Shown piece after piece: positions 1 to 6,444 of a stretch of DNA of 9,806 nt. Within the stretch, counting starts at the first letter, position 1. Each line of letters begins with the position of its first letter. Source of the stretch: Gammaproteobacteria bacterium. Its GTDB lineage: Bacteria; Pseudomonadota; Gammaproteobacteria; Eutrophobiales; Eutrophobiaceae. The position numbers and the translations under genes are program-made. Location: assembly GCA_014239225.1 (NCBI GenBank), contig JAAZZI010000022.1, positions 1-9,806 on the forward strand, in the 5' to 3' direction. The notes under the pieces are model-generated. The model did not search any database. It saw only the letters and a list, made by a program, of their open reading frames with translations, and had not been told where the DNA came from.

Positions 1-18
1 TGAGTAAAATTAAAAATG

Positions 19-483
19 TTACATTTTTGACAGTATTGAACTAAATCTACAACAATTATCTTTTAGATAATAATTTTTATTATTAAAAACTTCATGCTTA
101 ATTTTTTTATAAAGTTTTGGATTTTTAGCGAGGTGTTCTATAAACTTTATGTGTGATTTACGAAGATAGTCCTTAGGATGATGCTCACCAAAACCAGCAA
201 CTGTTAATTTCCCTTCATCTTTTAATATAGGAGCAAGTATCTCTGTATACCAACCACGACCTGGTAGGATCTCGAGCACTGTCATATTTTTTTTAATACC
301 AAAGAATAATAAGGTTTGTTTTGGGTGACGGTAAACATCCCGCGCCTTATTAGTCTTTGCTCTATGACTACCACTAATCACATCATTAATTAATATTTGA
401 AGATTATCCTCAATGGCATAACTTTTAGTAGTTAGTAATGGAGTTAGCACGAAAATAATAATTATAGTTCTTAAAAATGCCAT
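19..483 (-). pseudogene. Exported class I methyltransferase-like protein (COG4798-like), probably frameshifted
   Basis: The 154-residue frame begins with a signal peptide: a hydrophobic stretch at about 5-18 and a likely cleavage after SYA (residue 23). A segment typical of predicted periplasmic or secreted SAM-dependent methyltransferases follows, with RHPKQTLLFFGI (52-63) and an altered SAM-binding motif I, VLEILPGRGWYTEIL (69-83). Family members are usually about 250-280 residues, so the frame stops roughly half-way. Its last dozen residues (from about DNCC, 142) do not look like the family. The next frame at 53-39 reads VVDLV, and the third frame at 34-20 reads TVKNV, which together resemble the family's DLVLTFRNV motif. 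I infer two small indels, so the gene is probably decaying, with the rest lying left of the window. An AAGGGA Shine-Dalgarno precedes the ATG. Substrate and function are unknown. A sequencing error, or a shorter functional protein, cannot be excluded. Confidence 0.5.
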
Positions 484-617
484 TTATTTTTTCCCTTATA
501 GTTTTTTATAGAAGTACTTTTAGTATATTAATTTATACAATCGTATCCTTAATTTATGTTAATGAGTAGATTAATAAATTATACTCTTTAAGATTAATAG
601 TTGAATCTGCTTAATTT
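484..617. promoter_or_regulatory. Divergent intergenic region with candidate -10 boxes
   Basis: This 134-bp AT-rich gap separates the leftward methyltransferase-like gene from rightward pgpA and should carry promoters for both. Overlapping -10-like hexamers lie at 578-585: TATACT on the plus strand (580-585), which would put a pgpA transcript start near 592, and TATAAT on the minus strand (583-578). Neither has a convincing -35 box at 16-18 bp, so the promoter calls are tentative. I see no hairpin, repeat or further gene here. Confidence 0.25.
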
Positions 618-1106
618 ATGGATAAATTAGTTAAAATACAAGCTCCGATAAAAATGCTACTAAACCCAATACACTTATTCTCTTTTGGGTTTGGTAGCGG
701 TTTAGTTCCTAGAATACCTGGCACTATGGGTACTTTGATTGGCGTATTACTATTTATTATATTACCCGTCATGGATTGGAAAATTTACCTTACGATTATA
801 ATTTGTGCTTTTTTAGGTGGAATTTTTTGTTGCGAATATACCGCCAAAAGTTTAAATGTTCATGATCATCCTTCTATTGTATGGGATGAAATTGTTGGTT
901 ACTTCGTTACTATGTTTATGGTGCCCAAAGATTGGTTATGGATATTGATGGGCTTCATTTTATTTAGAGTTTTCGACATTCTTAAGCCTTGGCCAATTTC
1001 AGTGATTGATAGTCATGTAAAGGGTGGTTTGGGCATAATGTTTGATGATGTCGTTGCAGCATTTTTTTCATTAGCAATCATACAAACGGTTATTTATTTT
1101 CTATAA
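618..1106 (+). CDS. pgpA: Phosphatidylglycerophosphatase A
   Basis: PgpA is an inner-membrane phosphatase that removes the phosphate from phosphatidylglycerophosphate to give phosphatidylglycerol, the last step in making that phospholipid. The 162-residue protein has the family signatures in order: GFGSGLVPRIPGTMGT (24-39), VHDHPSIVWDEIVG (81-94) with the acidic metal and catalytic residues, FRVFDILKPWPI (116-127), and GGLGIMFDDVVA (136-147). Hydrophobic segments near 40-52, 56-71, 106-118 and 146-162 fit a small multi-pass membrane protein, and the length is close to the E. coli protein. The ATG at 618 gives the usual short N-terminal lead but has no clear Shine-Dalgarno. Met13 (654) is an alternative, also without one. 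In many gammaproteobacteria pgpA follows thiL; here it does not. The next gene starts 28 bp downstream on the same strand, so cotranscription is likely. Confidence 0.95.
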   Translation: MDKLVKIQAPIKMLLNPIHLFSFGFGSGLVPRIPGTMGTLIGVLLFIILPVMDWKIYLTIIICAFLGGIFCCEYTAKSLNVHDHPSIVWDEIVGYFVTMFMVPKDWLWILMGFILFRVFDILKPWPISVIDSHVKGGLGIMFDDVVAAFFSLAIIQTVIYFL

Positions 1107-1134
1107 TTATTTTTGAATTTAATTAATAGATAAA

Positions 1135-1743
1135 ATGACAAATACTAAAATTATATTATTTTTCTTTACTTTGCTTTCATTCCTATCACTGCCTTGTAAT
1201 GCAGATGTGTATCGATATATCGATAAATATGGGCGAGTAATTTTCACCGATAAACCTGAACATAAAGGCTATAAAAAATTAGTAAGAACATGGAAAGGAT
1301 GGGTAGAACAAAAAAAACCACAGAACTTTGATTGGGTAGGGCATCAGAAAAGATATGACGCAACAATTAGGAGTATCGCAAAGACACATAAATTACCTTA
1401 TACATTATTGCATGCCATAATCACCGTTGAGTCATGGTATAACCCAAATGCTGTTTCTCCGGCTGGCGCTATTGGTTTGATGCAATTAATGCCTGAGACG
1501 GCGAAACGTTACGGTGTTATTAATCGTCGAGACGTAAAAGAGAGTATAAGTGGCGGCTCACGTTATCTTAGTGATTTATTAAGAATGTTTAATAATAATA
1601 TAAGGCTAGCATTGGCAGCTTATAACGCTGGTGAAAATGCTGTTAAAAAATATGACAATACGGTTCCTCCTTATAGAGAAACTAAAAATTATGTTGAAAA
1701 AGTAATTAAATATTATAAAAAATATCAACAAACAATGGGTTAG
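1135..1743 (+). CDS. Secreted SLT-type lytic transglycosylase with N-terminal DUF4124-like segment
   Basis: This predicted periplasmic enzyme cleaves the MurNAc-GlcNAc bond of peptidoglycan, forming 1,6-anhydromuramyl ends. Residues 1-23 form a signal peptide with probable cleavage after CNA. The LPC at 19-21 is a poor lipobox, so a soluble protein is more likely than a lipoprotein. A short DUF4124-like motif follows (VYRYIDKYGRVIFTDKP, 25-41), commonly found just after the signal peptide of such proteins. The GH23/SLT domain spans about 76-190: the catalytic Glu is E99 in ITVESWYNPNAVSPAGA, followed by the GLMQLMPETA motif (114-123) and LALAAYNAGENAV (158-170). All key residues are present and the 202-residue length is normal for this small class. 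The cellular role (wall turnover or envelope assembly) cannot be decided. An A8 run (1310-1317) lies in the linker. The stop codon abuts the ilvD stop. Confidence 0.9.
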   Translation: MTNTKIILFFFTLLSFLSLPCNADVYRYIDKYGRVIFTDKPEHKGYKKLVRTWKGWVEQKKPQNFDWVGHQKRYDATIRSIAKTHKLPYTLLHAIITVESWYNPNAVSPAGAIGLMQLMPETAKRYGVINRRDVKESISGGSRYLSDLLRMFNNNIRLALAAYNAGENAVKKYDNTVPPYRETKNYVEKVIKYYKKYQQTMG

Positions 1744-3423
1744 TTATTCATCTGTTACACATCCCTCAGACGCAGTTTTAACATTTTTGATATATTTATA
1801 AAGTGTTCCTCGGTTAGCTTTATATGGGGGCATTTTCCAATTTTTTTGTCTATTCGCAAATTCTTTATCACTGAGTTTGAATTCAATTTTATTTGTTTTG
1901 GCATTGATAGTTACTATGTCTCCATTTTTAATGATTGCAATTGGTCCTCCTTCTTGTGCTTCAGGTACGACATGTCCAATAATAAACCCATGTGAACCAC
2001 CAGAGAATCGCCCGTCCGTTATCATTGCCACATCATTACCAAGACCGGCACCAATAATAGCAGATGTCGGCGTTAACATTTCTGGCATACCTGGTCCTCC
2101 TTTTGGACCTTCATAACGAATGATAATGACATCGCCTTTTATTATTTCATTATTTTCTAATGAAGATAGCATTGCCTCTTCCGAATCATAAACTTTTGCA
2201 GGCCCTGTAAATATTTCACCTTCTTTCCCGGTAATTTTTGCAACAGATCCTCCGGGCGCAAGATTACCTTTTAGAATTCTTATATGACCACTCGGTTTAA
2301 TTGGGTTATCTAGCGGGAAAATTATTTTCTGCCCATCAGTTAATCCAGGAAGGCCACTTAGATTTTCTTTTATTGTTTTTCCTGTAACAGTAAGACAGTC
2401 GCCGTTAATTAAATCATTCTCGAGCAAGAATTTCATGACAGCAGGCGTACCGCCAATTTTATGAAGATCTTCCATGACGTGTTGACCACTGGGTTTTAAG
2501 TCTGCAACGTATGGAGTGCGGTCACTTACTGATTGAAAATCATCAATTGTTAGTTCAACATTTACAGCACGCGCCATTGCCAATAAATGTAATACTGCAT
2601 TAGTCGAACCTCCAAGAATTATTACTAATACCATTGCATTTTCAAACGCATCACGTGTCATGATATCTCTCGGTTTGATATCTTTTTCTAATAGGCGTTT
2701 GATTGCCTCACCCGCATTAAAACACTCTTCCTGTTTAGCTAAATCGACAGCTGGCGTTGAAGAACTATAAGGTAACGACATACCCATTGCTTCAATAGCA
2801 GAAGCCATTGTATTTGCGGTATACATTCCGCCACACGCACCCGCACCAGGACATGATTTTTTTACGATATCCGATCGTTTGTTATCGTCAATATTTCCAG
2901 AAATGAACTCGCCATAGCTTTGAAAAGCAGAAATGATATCAATTTTTTCATTATCATAATATCCGGGTTTGATAGTGCCACCGTATATCATTAGTGAAGG
3001 CCGATTCAATCTCCCCATGGCGATTAAACACCCCGGCATGTTCTTATCACACCCTGGTATAGAAATATTTGCGTCATACCATTGACCTGACATTACAGTT
3101 TCAATTGAGTCAGCGATTAAATCACGTGATTGCAAAGAGAAACTCATTCCTTCTGTGCCCATTGAAATACCATCACTAACACCAACAGTATTGAATCTCA
3201 TTCCAACTAGTCCAGCTGCAATTACACCGTCTTTAACCTTTTTGGCTAGATCCAGTAAATGCATATTGCATGTATTTCCTTCATACCAGACGCTTGATAT
3301 ACCAACTTGTGCTTTACGCATATCTTCTTCTGACATGCCGGTACCATAGAGCATAGCTTGTGATGCACCTTGTGATTTTGGTTCGGTAATACGTGAACTA
3401 TATTTATTTAATTTTTTACTCAT
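1744..3423 (-). CDS. ilvD: Dihydroxy-acid dehydratase
   Basis: IlvD dehydrates 2,3-dihydroxy-isovalerate and 2,3-dihydroxy-3-methylvalerate to the 2-keto acids that become valine and isoleucine (and leucine and pantothenate precursors). It is a cytoplasmic Fe-S enzyme of the IlvD/Edd family. The three cluster cysteines are visible: C52 in GNTCNMH, C125 in PGCDKNMPGC, and C197 in CPGAGACGGMYTANTM. The D126-K127 pair after the second cysteine matches the metal and modified-lysine site of this family. The C-terminal half has GGSTNAVLHLLAMA (from 271) and the active-site GRFSGGSHG motif. At 559 residues it is the shorter IlvD form (E. coli is about 616), full length for that group. The start matches the family N-terminus, though no strong Shine-Dalgarno is visible. 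No other ilv gene is adjacent. It converges on the transglycosylase gene with no spacer, so its terminator, if any, lies within that gene. Confidence 0.96.
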   Translation of the reverse strand: MSKKLNKYSSRITEPKSQGASQAMLYGTGMSEEDMRKAQVGISSVWYEGNTCNMHLLDLAKKVKDGVIAAGLVGMRFNTVGVSDGISMGTEGMSFSLQSRDLIADSIETVMSGQWYDANISIPGCDKNMPGCLIAMGRLNRPSLMIYGGTIKPGYYDNEKIDIISAFQSYGEFISGNIDDNKRSDIVKKSCPGAGACGGMYTANTMASAIEAMGMSLPYSSSTPAVDLAKQEECFNAGEAIKRLLEKDIKPRDIMTRDAFENAMVLVIILGGSTNAVLHLLAMARAVNVELTIDDFQSVSDRTPYVADLKPSGQHVMEDLHKIGGTPAVMKFLLENDLINGDCLTVTGKTIKENLSGLPGLTDGQKIIFPLDNPIKPSGHIRILKGNLAPGGSVAKITGKEGEIFTGPAKVYDSEEAMLSSLENNEIIKGDVIIIRYEGPKGGPGMPEMLTPTSAIIGAGLGNDVAMITDGRFSGGSHGFIIGHVVPEAQEGGPIAIIKNGDIVTINAKTNKIEFKLSDKEFANRQKNWKMPPYKANRGTLYKYIKNVKTASEGCVTDE

Positions 3424-3449
3424 TTATTTTAATGAATGCATTTATGTTT

Positions 3450-3486
3450 AAAAAAGATTTTTAGTTTCTAAATCAAAAACTTTTTT
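3450..3486 (-). terminator. Candidate AT-rich intrinsic terminator after clpA (possibly bidirectional)
   Basis: In the 72-bp gap between clpA and ilvD, an A6-G arm (3450-3456) pairs with C-T6 (3480-3486), and TTTTT (3458-3462) pairs with AAAAA (3475-3479), with a single-base bulge at 3457 and the inner part mostly looped. Read leftward from clpA, the stem ends in a U6 run. The stem is nearly all A-T, so it is weaker than a classical terminator, but its position 10 bp past the clpA stop is right. Read-through into ilvD is possible. Confidence 0.4.
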
Positions 3487-3495
3487 ATAAAAGAA

Positions 3496-5757
3496 CTATG
3501 AAGTATGCTCTAATTCTTCTTCTTTAATTTCAACTTTTATTGAATTATTTTCAAGTGATGCGACGACGTGACCCCCATGCATAAGTTTTCCAAATAGAAG
3601 TTCCTCAGCAAGCGGACGTTTAATTATTTTCTGAATTAAACGTGACATTGGTCTGGCCCCCATTACTTTATCATAACCATTATCAGCCAACCATTCACGA
3701 GCATCTTCTGTAATTTCAATTGTTACTTTTTTGTCATCTAGCTGAGCTTCAAGTTCAATTAAGAATTTCCCTACTACATTCGAGATGGTTTTTTTATCTA
3801 AGGGATTGAAATGAATTATTGCATCTAAACGATTACGAAATTCAGGGTTAAACATTTTCTTTATACTCTCTGTGACGTCGCTGCTGTGATCCTGAGGCGT
3901 AAAACCAACAGAAGCTCTACTTATTCGATCTGCGCCAGCATTTGTTGTCATTACAATAATAACATTACGAAAGTCAGTTTTTCGACCATTGGTATCGGTT
4001 AATGTGCCGTGATCAAAAATTTGTAACATTAAATTAAATACATCAGGGTTAGCTTTTTCTATTTCATCAAGTAAAAGCACACAGTGCGGTTTTTTGTTAA
4101 TTGCATCCGTAAGTAAACCGCCTTGGTCAAATCCAACATACCCAGGAGGAGCACCGATTAATCTTGATACAGTATGCCTCTCCATATATTCGGACATATC
4201 AAACCGCACTAACTCAACACCCATTTGCATCGCAAGTTGTCTAGTAACTTCAGTTTTTCCAACGCCAGTTGGCCCTGCGAATAGAAAATTACCGATTGGT
4301 TTTTGTGTATTACCCAATCCCGATCGCGACATTTTAATAGTATTACTTAACATACTAATTGCTTCATCTTGACCAAAGACAACCATTTTGAGATTACGCT
4401 CAAGGTTTTTAATAACGTCTTTATCACTATTACTAACAGTCTTTGGAGGGATACGTGCAATTTTTGCTACAATATTTTCAATATCATTTACCCCAATAGT
4501 TTTCTTTCTTTTTGATTCAGGTAATAATTTTTGCGCAGCTCCAGCTTCATCGATGACATCTATTGCTTTATCTGGTAATTGCCTATCATTAATATATCGC
4601 TCAGTTAATTCCGCAGCAGTTTTCAAAGCTTGACGGGTATATTTGATTTTATGGTGCTCTTCAAATCTTGATTTTAATCCCTCTAGAATTTTTACTGTTT
4701 CATCAATTGAGGGCTCGGCAACATCAATTTTCTGAAAACGCCTTGCTAAGGCATGATCTTTCTCGAAAACACCACGATATTCTTGATAGGTAGTAGAGCC
4801 TATACATTTCAATTCGCCAGACGCTAAAACAGGTTTAATAATATTGGAAGCATCCATGACTCCACCAGAAGTTGCTCCCGCACCTATGATTGTATGTATT
4901 TCATCGATGAATAGTATTGAGTTGGGTTGTTTATTTAATTCAGCAATTACACTTTTTAGTCTTTTTTCGAAATCACCTCGATATTTTGTGCCAGCTAGTA
5001 AGGCCCCTAGGTCGAGCGCGAAAATCACACTATCCATCAATACGTCTGGGACTTCACCATCAACAATTAACTTTGCTAAACCTTCGGCGATCGCTGTCTT
5101 ACCTACTCCTGCTTCACCCACGTATAGAGGATTGTTTTTACGACGACGGCAAAGAACTTGGATTGTTCTTTGAATTTCAGTTTGTCTCCCTATCAATGGA
5201 TCTATCTTACCTTCAATAGCTTTCTCATTGAGATTAACAGCGAAGCTATTGAGTAAATTTGCATCTGGCTTATCTTGGTAAGACTCATCATCTATTTCAT
5301 CAATATCAGTTTCATCATCTTCGTTTATATTTGCTATCCCATGAGAAATATAATTAGTAATGTCTAATTTTGTAATACTTTGTCTATTTAGAAAATAAAC
5401 CGCATGCGATTCACGTTCACCAAAGATTGCAACTAAAACATTTTCGCCACTTACTTCTTGTTTGCCAGATGATTGCACATTAAAAACTGCGCGTTGTAGA
5501 ACTCTTTGAAATCCAATTGTTGGTTGAGTATCACGCTCATCAATATCGTTAATAATTGTTGAATTTTTCTGAATAAACTTCATTAAATTATCATGCAAAC
5601 TATTAAGATTAGCACCGCAAGCGCTAAGAACTGCTGTTGCTGAATTATTATTTAGTAAAGCAAATAATAAATGCTCTATTGTCATAAATTCATAACGTTG
5701 CTCTCTTGCTTCCGCAAATAAACTGTTGAGTGTTTGTTCTAATTCTTTATCAAGCAT
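3496..5757 (-). CDS. clpA: ATP-dependent Clp protease ATP-binding subunit ClpA
   Basis: ClpA is the hexameric AAA+ unfoldase that feeds substrates into the ClpP peptidase and receives N-degron substrates from ClpS. The 753 residues (E. coli 758) show an N-terminal Clp-N repeat domain (about 1-142), an acidic linker (145-162), D1 with Walker A GEAGVGKT (214-221) and Walker B ILFIDE (281-286), and D2 with Walker A GPTGVGKT (495-502), Walker B LLLDE (561-565) and a sensor-2 GAR (700-702). The ClpP-docking loop, IGL in E. coli, reads VGF at 617-619. There is no long ClpB-type coiled-coil middle domain, which excludes ClpB. An AAGGAT Shine-Dalgarno about 7 bp before the ATG supports the start. It lies 14 bp downstream of clpS and is surely cotranscribed with it. 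ClpP is not in the window. Confidence 0.97.
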   Translation of the reverse strand: MLDKELEQTLNSLFAEAREQRYEFMTIEHLLFALLNNNSATAVLSACGANLNSLHDNLMKFIQKNSTIINDIDERDTQPTIGFQRVLQRAVFNVQSSGKQEVSGENVLVAIFGERESHAVYFLNRQSITKLDITNYISHGIANINEDDETDIDEIDDESYQDKPDANLLNSFAVNLNEKAIEGKIDPLIGRQTEIQRTIQVLCRRRKNNPLYVGEAGVGKTAIAEGLAKLIVDGEVPDVLMDSVIFALDLGALLAGTKYRGDFEKRLKSVIAELNKQPNSILFIDEIHTIIGAGATSGGVMDASNIIKPVLASGELKCIGSTTYQEYRGVFEKDHALARRFQKIDVAEPSIDETVKILEGLKSRFEEHHKIKYTRQALKTAAELTERYINDRQLPDKAIDVIDEAGAAQKLLPESKRKKTIGVNDIENIVAKIARIPPKTVSNSDKDVIKNLERNLKMVVFGQDEAISMLSNTIKMSRSGLGNTQKPIGNFLFAGPTGVGKTEVTRQLAMQMGVELVRFDMSEYMERHTVSRLIGAPPGYVGFDQGGLLTDAINKKPHCVLLLDEIEKANPDVFNLMLQIFDHGTLTDTNGRKTDFRNVIIVMTTNAGADRISRASVGFTPQDHSSDVTESIKKMFNPEFRNRLDAIIHFNPLDKKTISNVVGKFLIELEAQLDDKKVTIEITEDAREWLADNGYDKVMGARPMSRLIQKIIKRPLAEELLFGKLMHGGHVVASLENNSIKVEIKEEELEHTS

Positions 5758-5771
5758 AATATTTATCCTTT

Positions 5772-6092
5772 TTAAGCCTTTTCCATTGCACAGAGGAGAG
5801 GATGTTGATTTTCTTGCGAATAATCATTCACAAGAGAGACTTTGGTTTCTGCAATTTCACGAGTAAATAATCCGCAAATTCCTTTTCCACTAGTATGAAC
5901 TTCTAGCATGATACGTGTTGCGTTTTCTCTATCAATAGAAAAAAATAATTCTAAAATATGCACAACAAATTCCATTGGAGTAAAATCATCGTTAACTAGA
6001 ATTACCTTGTAAAGCGAGGGTTGTTTAGTAGTTGGCTCGGCTTCCTGGATTGCCAACTCATCATCAAAATACTTATTTATCTTTTCCGACAT
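5772..6092 (-). CDS. clpS: ATP-dependent Clp protease adaptor ClpS
   Basis: ClpS binds proteins bearing bulky hydrophobic N-terminal residues and hands them to the ClpA N-domain for ClpAP degradation (the bacterial N-end rule). Starting at ATG 6092, the protein is 106 residues, the same length as E. coli ClpS. The binding-pocket residues fall at the same positions: N34, D35, D36, T38, M40 and H66; the ClpA-contact K84 is also kept. The signatures YKVILVNDDFTPMEFVV (28-44) and HPLLCAMEKA at the C-terminus are canonical, and the N-terminal arm is variable as usual. The frame stays open to a TTG at 6110, but that start would add six unmatched residues and would overlap the GAGG Shine-Dalgarno at 6107-6104, so I prefer the ATG. 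It is first in a clpS-clpA operon. Confidence 0.96.
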   Translation of the reverse strand: MSEKINKYFDDELAIQEAEPTTKQPSLYKVILVNDDFTPMEFVVHILELFFSIDRENATRIMLEVHTSGKGICGLFTREIAETKVSLVNDYSQENQHPLLCAMEKA

Positions 6093-6130
6093 ACGCTTGA
6101 TTAACCTCAATACTCAAAAAATCCTATTAA

Positions 6131-6155
6131 AACTTTCTGGTTACAAGAGAAAGTT
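6131..6155 (-). promoter_or_regulatory. Inverted repeat in the probable clpS leader
   Basis: AACTTTCT (6131-6138) and AGAAAGTT (6148-6155) are perfect 8-bp inverted arms around a 9-nt spacer. If clpS transcription starts a few bases past the minus-strand TATACT at 6174-6169, this forms a hairpin near the 5' end of the mRNA, about 40-65 nt before the clpS start codon. It could stabilise the mRNA, attenuate transcription or be a dimeric protein site; nothing in the sequence decides between these. Chance occurrence is possible in such AT-rich DNA. Confidence 0.3.
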
Positions 6156-6319
6156 GACGCCTTTTTAAAGTATAACAATACATAAAATATTACTAATGAT
6201 GCAATCAATTGCTAATTTGTCTTATTTGTATGTAATTTAAGTGATTTTTTGCCATTTATCTTAGATTTAATGTCAATACCTCGAAATATACCCTCTTAAA
6301 TTTTCATCGAGGAGTTCAC

Positions 6320-6379
6320 ATGGTTAAAAACAAATGGCATGATATGCGCCCTTTTTATTGTCTGGTTGATTGTTATTGA
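6320..6379 (+). CDS. Possible 19-residue small ORF upstream of aceA
   Basis: An ATG at 6320 is preceded by GAGGAG (6309-6314) at a 5-nt spacing, one of the better ribosome-binding sites in the window. It opens a frame of 19 codons (MVKNKWHDMRPFYCLVDCY) ending at TGA 6377-6379. I recognise no family. The overlapping frame from ATG 6339 to TAA 6401 encodes 20 mostly hydrophobic residues (ICALFIVWLIVI core) like a single membrane segment. A one-base indel could therefore have broken a small membrane protein of about 28 residues. It lies upstream of the likely aceA -10 box, so it is probably not an aceA leader peptide unless a more distal promoter is used. Confidence 0.2.
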   Translation: MVKNKWHDMRPFYCLVDCY

Positions 6380-6386
6380 TATCAAT
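6375..6386. promoter_or_regulatory. 12-bp perfect palindrome upstream of aceA, operator-like
   Basis: ATTGATATCAAT is a perfect palindrome centred between 6380 and 6381. If transcription of aceA starts near 6419, the centre lies around -38, overlapping the -35 position, where a dimeric activator or repressor would act. Isocitrate lyase genes are commonly under carbon-source control, so an operator here makes sense, but the half-sites do not let me name the regulator. Confidence 0.3.
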
Positions 6387-6406
6387 TATTATTCTAACTA
6401 ATTGAT

Positions 6407-6412
6407 TATAAT
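6407..6412 (+). promoter_or_regulatory. Candidate aceA -10 box
   Basis: A perfect TATAAT lies 32 bp before the aceA ATG. Transcription from about 6419 would leave a short leader with the Shine-Dalgarno at 6429-6434. No -35 hexamer stands at 16-18 bp upstream; the best one, TTGATA at 6376-6381, is 25 bp away and sits inside the palindrome. Activator dependence would be consistent with this. Confidence 0.4.
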
Positions 6413-6444
6413 AAAAAAATTAATATACGGAGGAAGTTTTTGTA

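Larger units (their letters stand above)
6093..6444. promoter_or_regulatory. clpS-aceA divergent control region
   Basis: This 352-bp gene-poor, AT-rich stretch separates leftward clpS from rightward aceA. On the clpS side I see a minus-strand -10-like TATACT (6174-6169) with only a weak -35, and an inverted repeat in the probable leader (6131-6155). On the aceA side there is a 12-bp palindrome (6375-6386), a perfect TATAAT (6407-6412), a GGAGGA Shine-Dalgarno (6429-6434), and further upstream a tiny ORF with its own strong Shine-Dalgarno (6320-6379). The middle part (about 6190-6300) holds nothing I can name. Confidence 0.6.

Noticed and set aside
1135..1206. Lipoprotein signal on the lytic transglycosylase
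   Set aside because: The cysteine at residue 21 follows L-P, which does not fit the lipobox; ordinary signal peptidase cleavage after CNA is more likely.
1877..2116. Plus-strand 79-codon frame opposite ilvD
   Set aside because: Antisense shadow of the conserved ilvD C-terminal half; its proline- and serine-rich sequence mirrors glycine-rich IlvD motifs.
618..3423. Defence or other multi-gene accessory system
   Set aside because: Every confident gene in the window is a common housekeeping function, with no nuclease, toxin, transposase or recombinase and no repeat array.
4844..5219. Two plus-strand open frames of about 100 codons opposite clpA
   Set aside because: They lie antisense to the conserved D1 region of clpA, have no Shine-Dalgarno or recognisable domain, and are rich in residues expected from reading a coding strand backwards.
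6093..6110. TTG start at 6110 for a 112-residue ClpS
   Set aside because: The ATG at 6092 reproduces E. coli length and residue numbering, and the TTG overlaps the apparent Shine-Dalgarno of that ATG.
6154..6190. Plus-strand promoter with TTGACG as -35 box
   Set aside because: No -10-like hexamer lies at 15-19 bp downstream; the nearest candidates are at about 11 or 23 bp.
6375..6386. FNR/Crp-type box upstream of aceA
   Set aside because: The half-sites TTGAT and ATCAA abut directly, whereas an FNR site needs four bases between them, so I keep it only as an unnamed palindrome.
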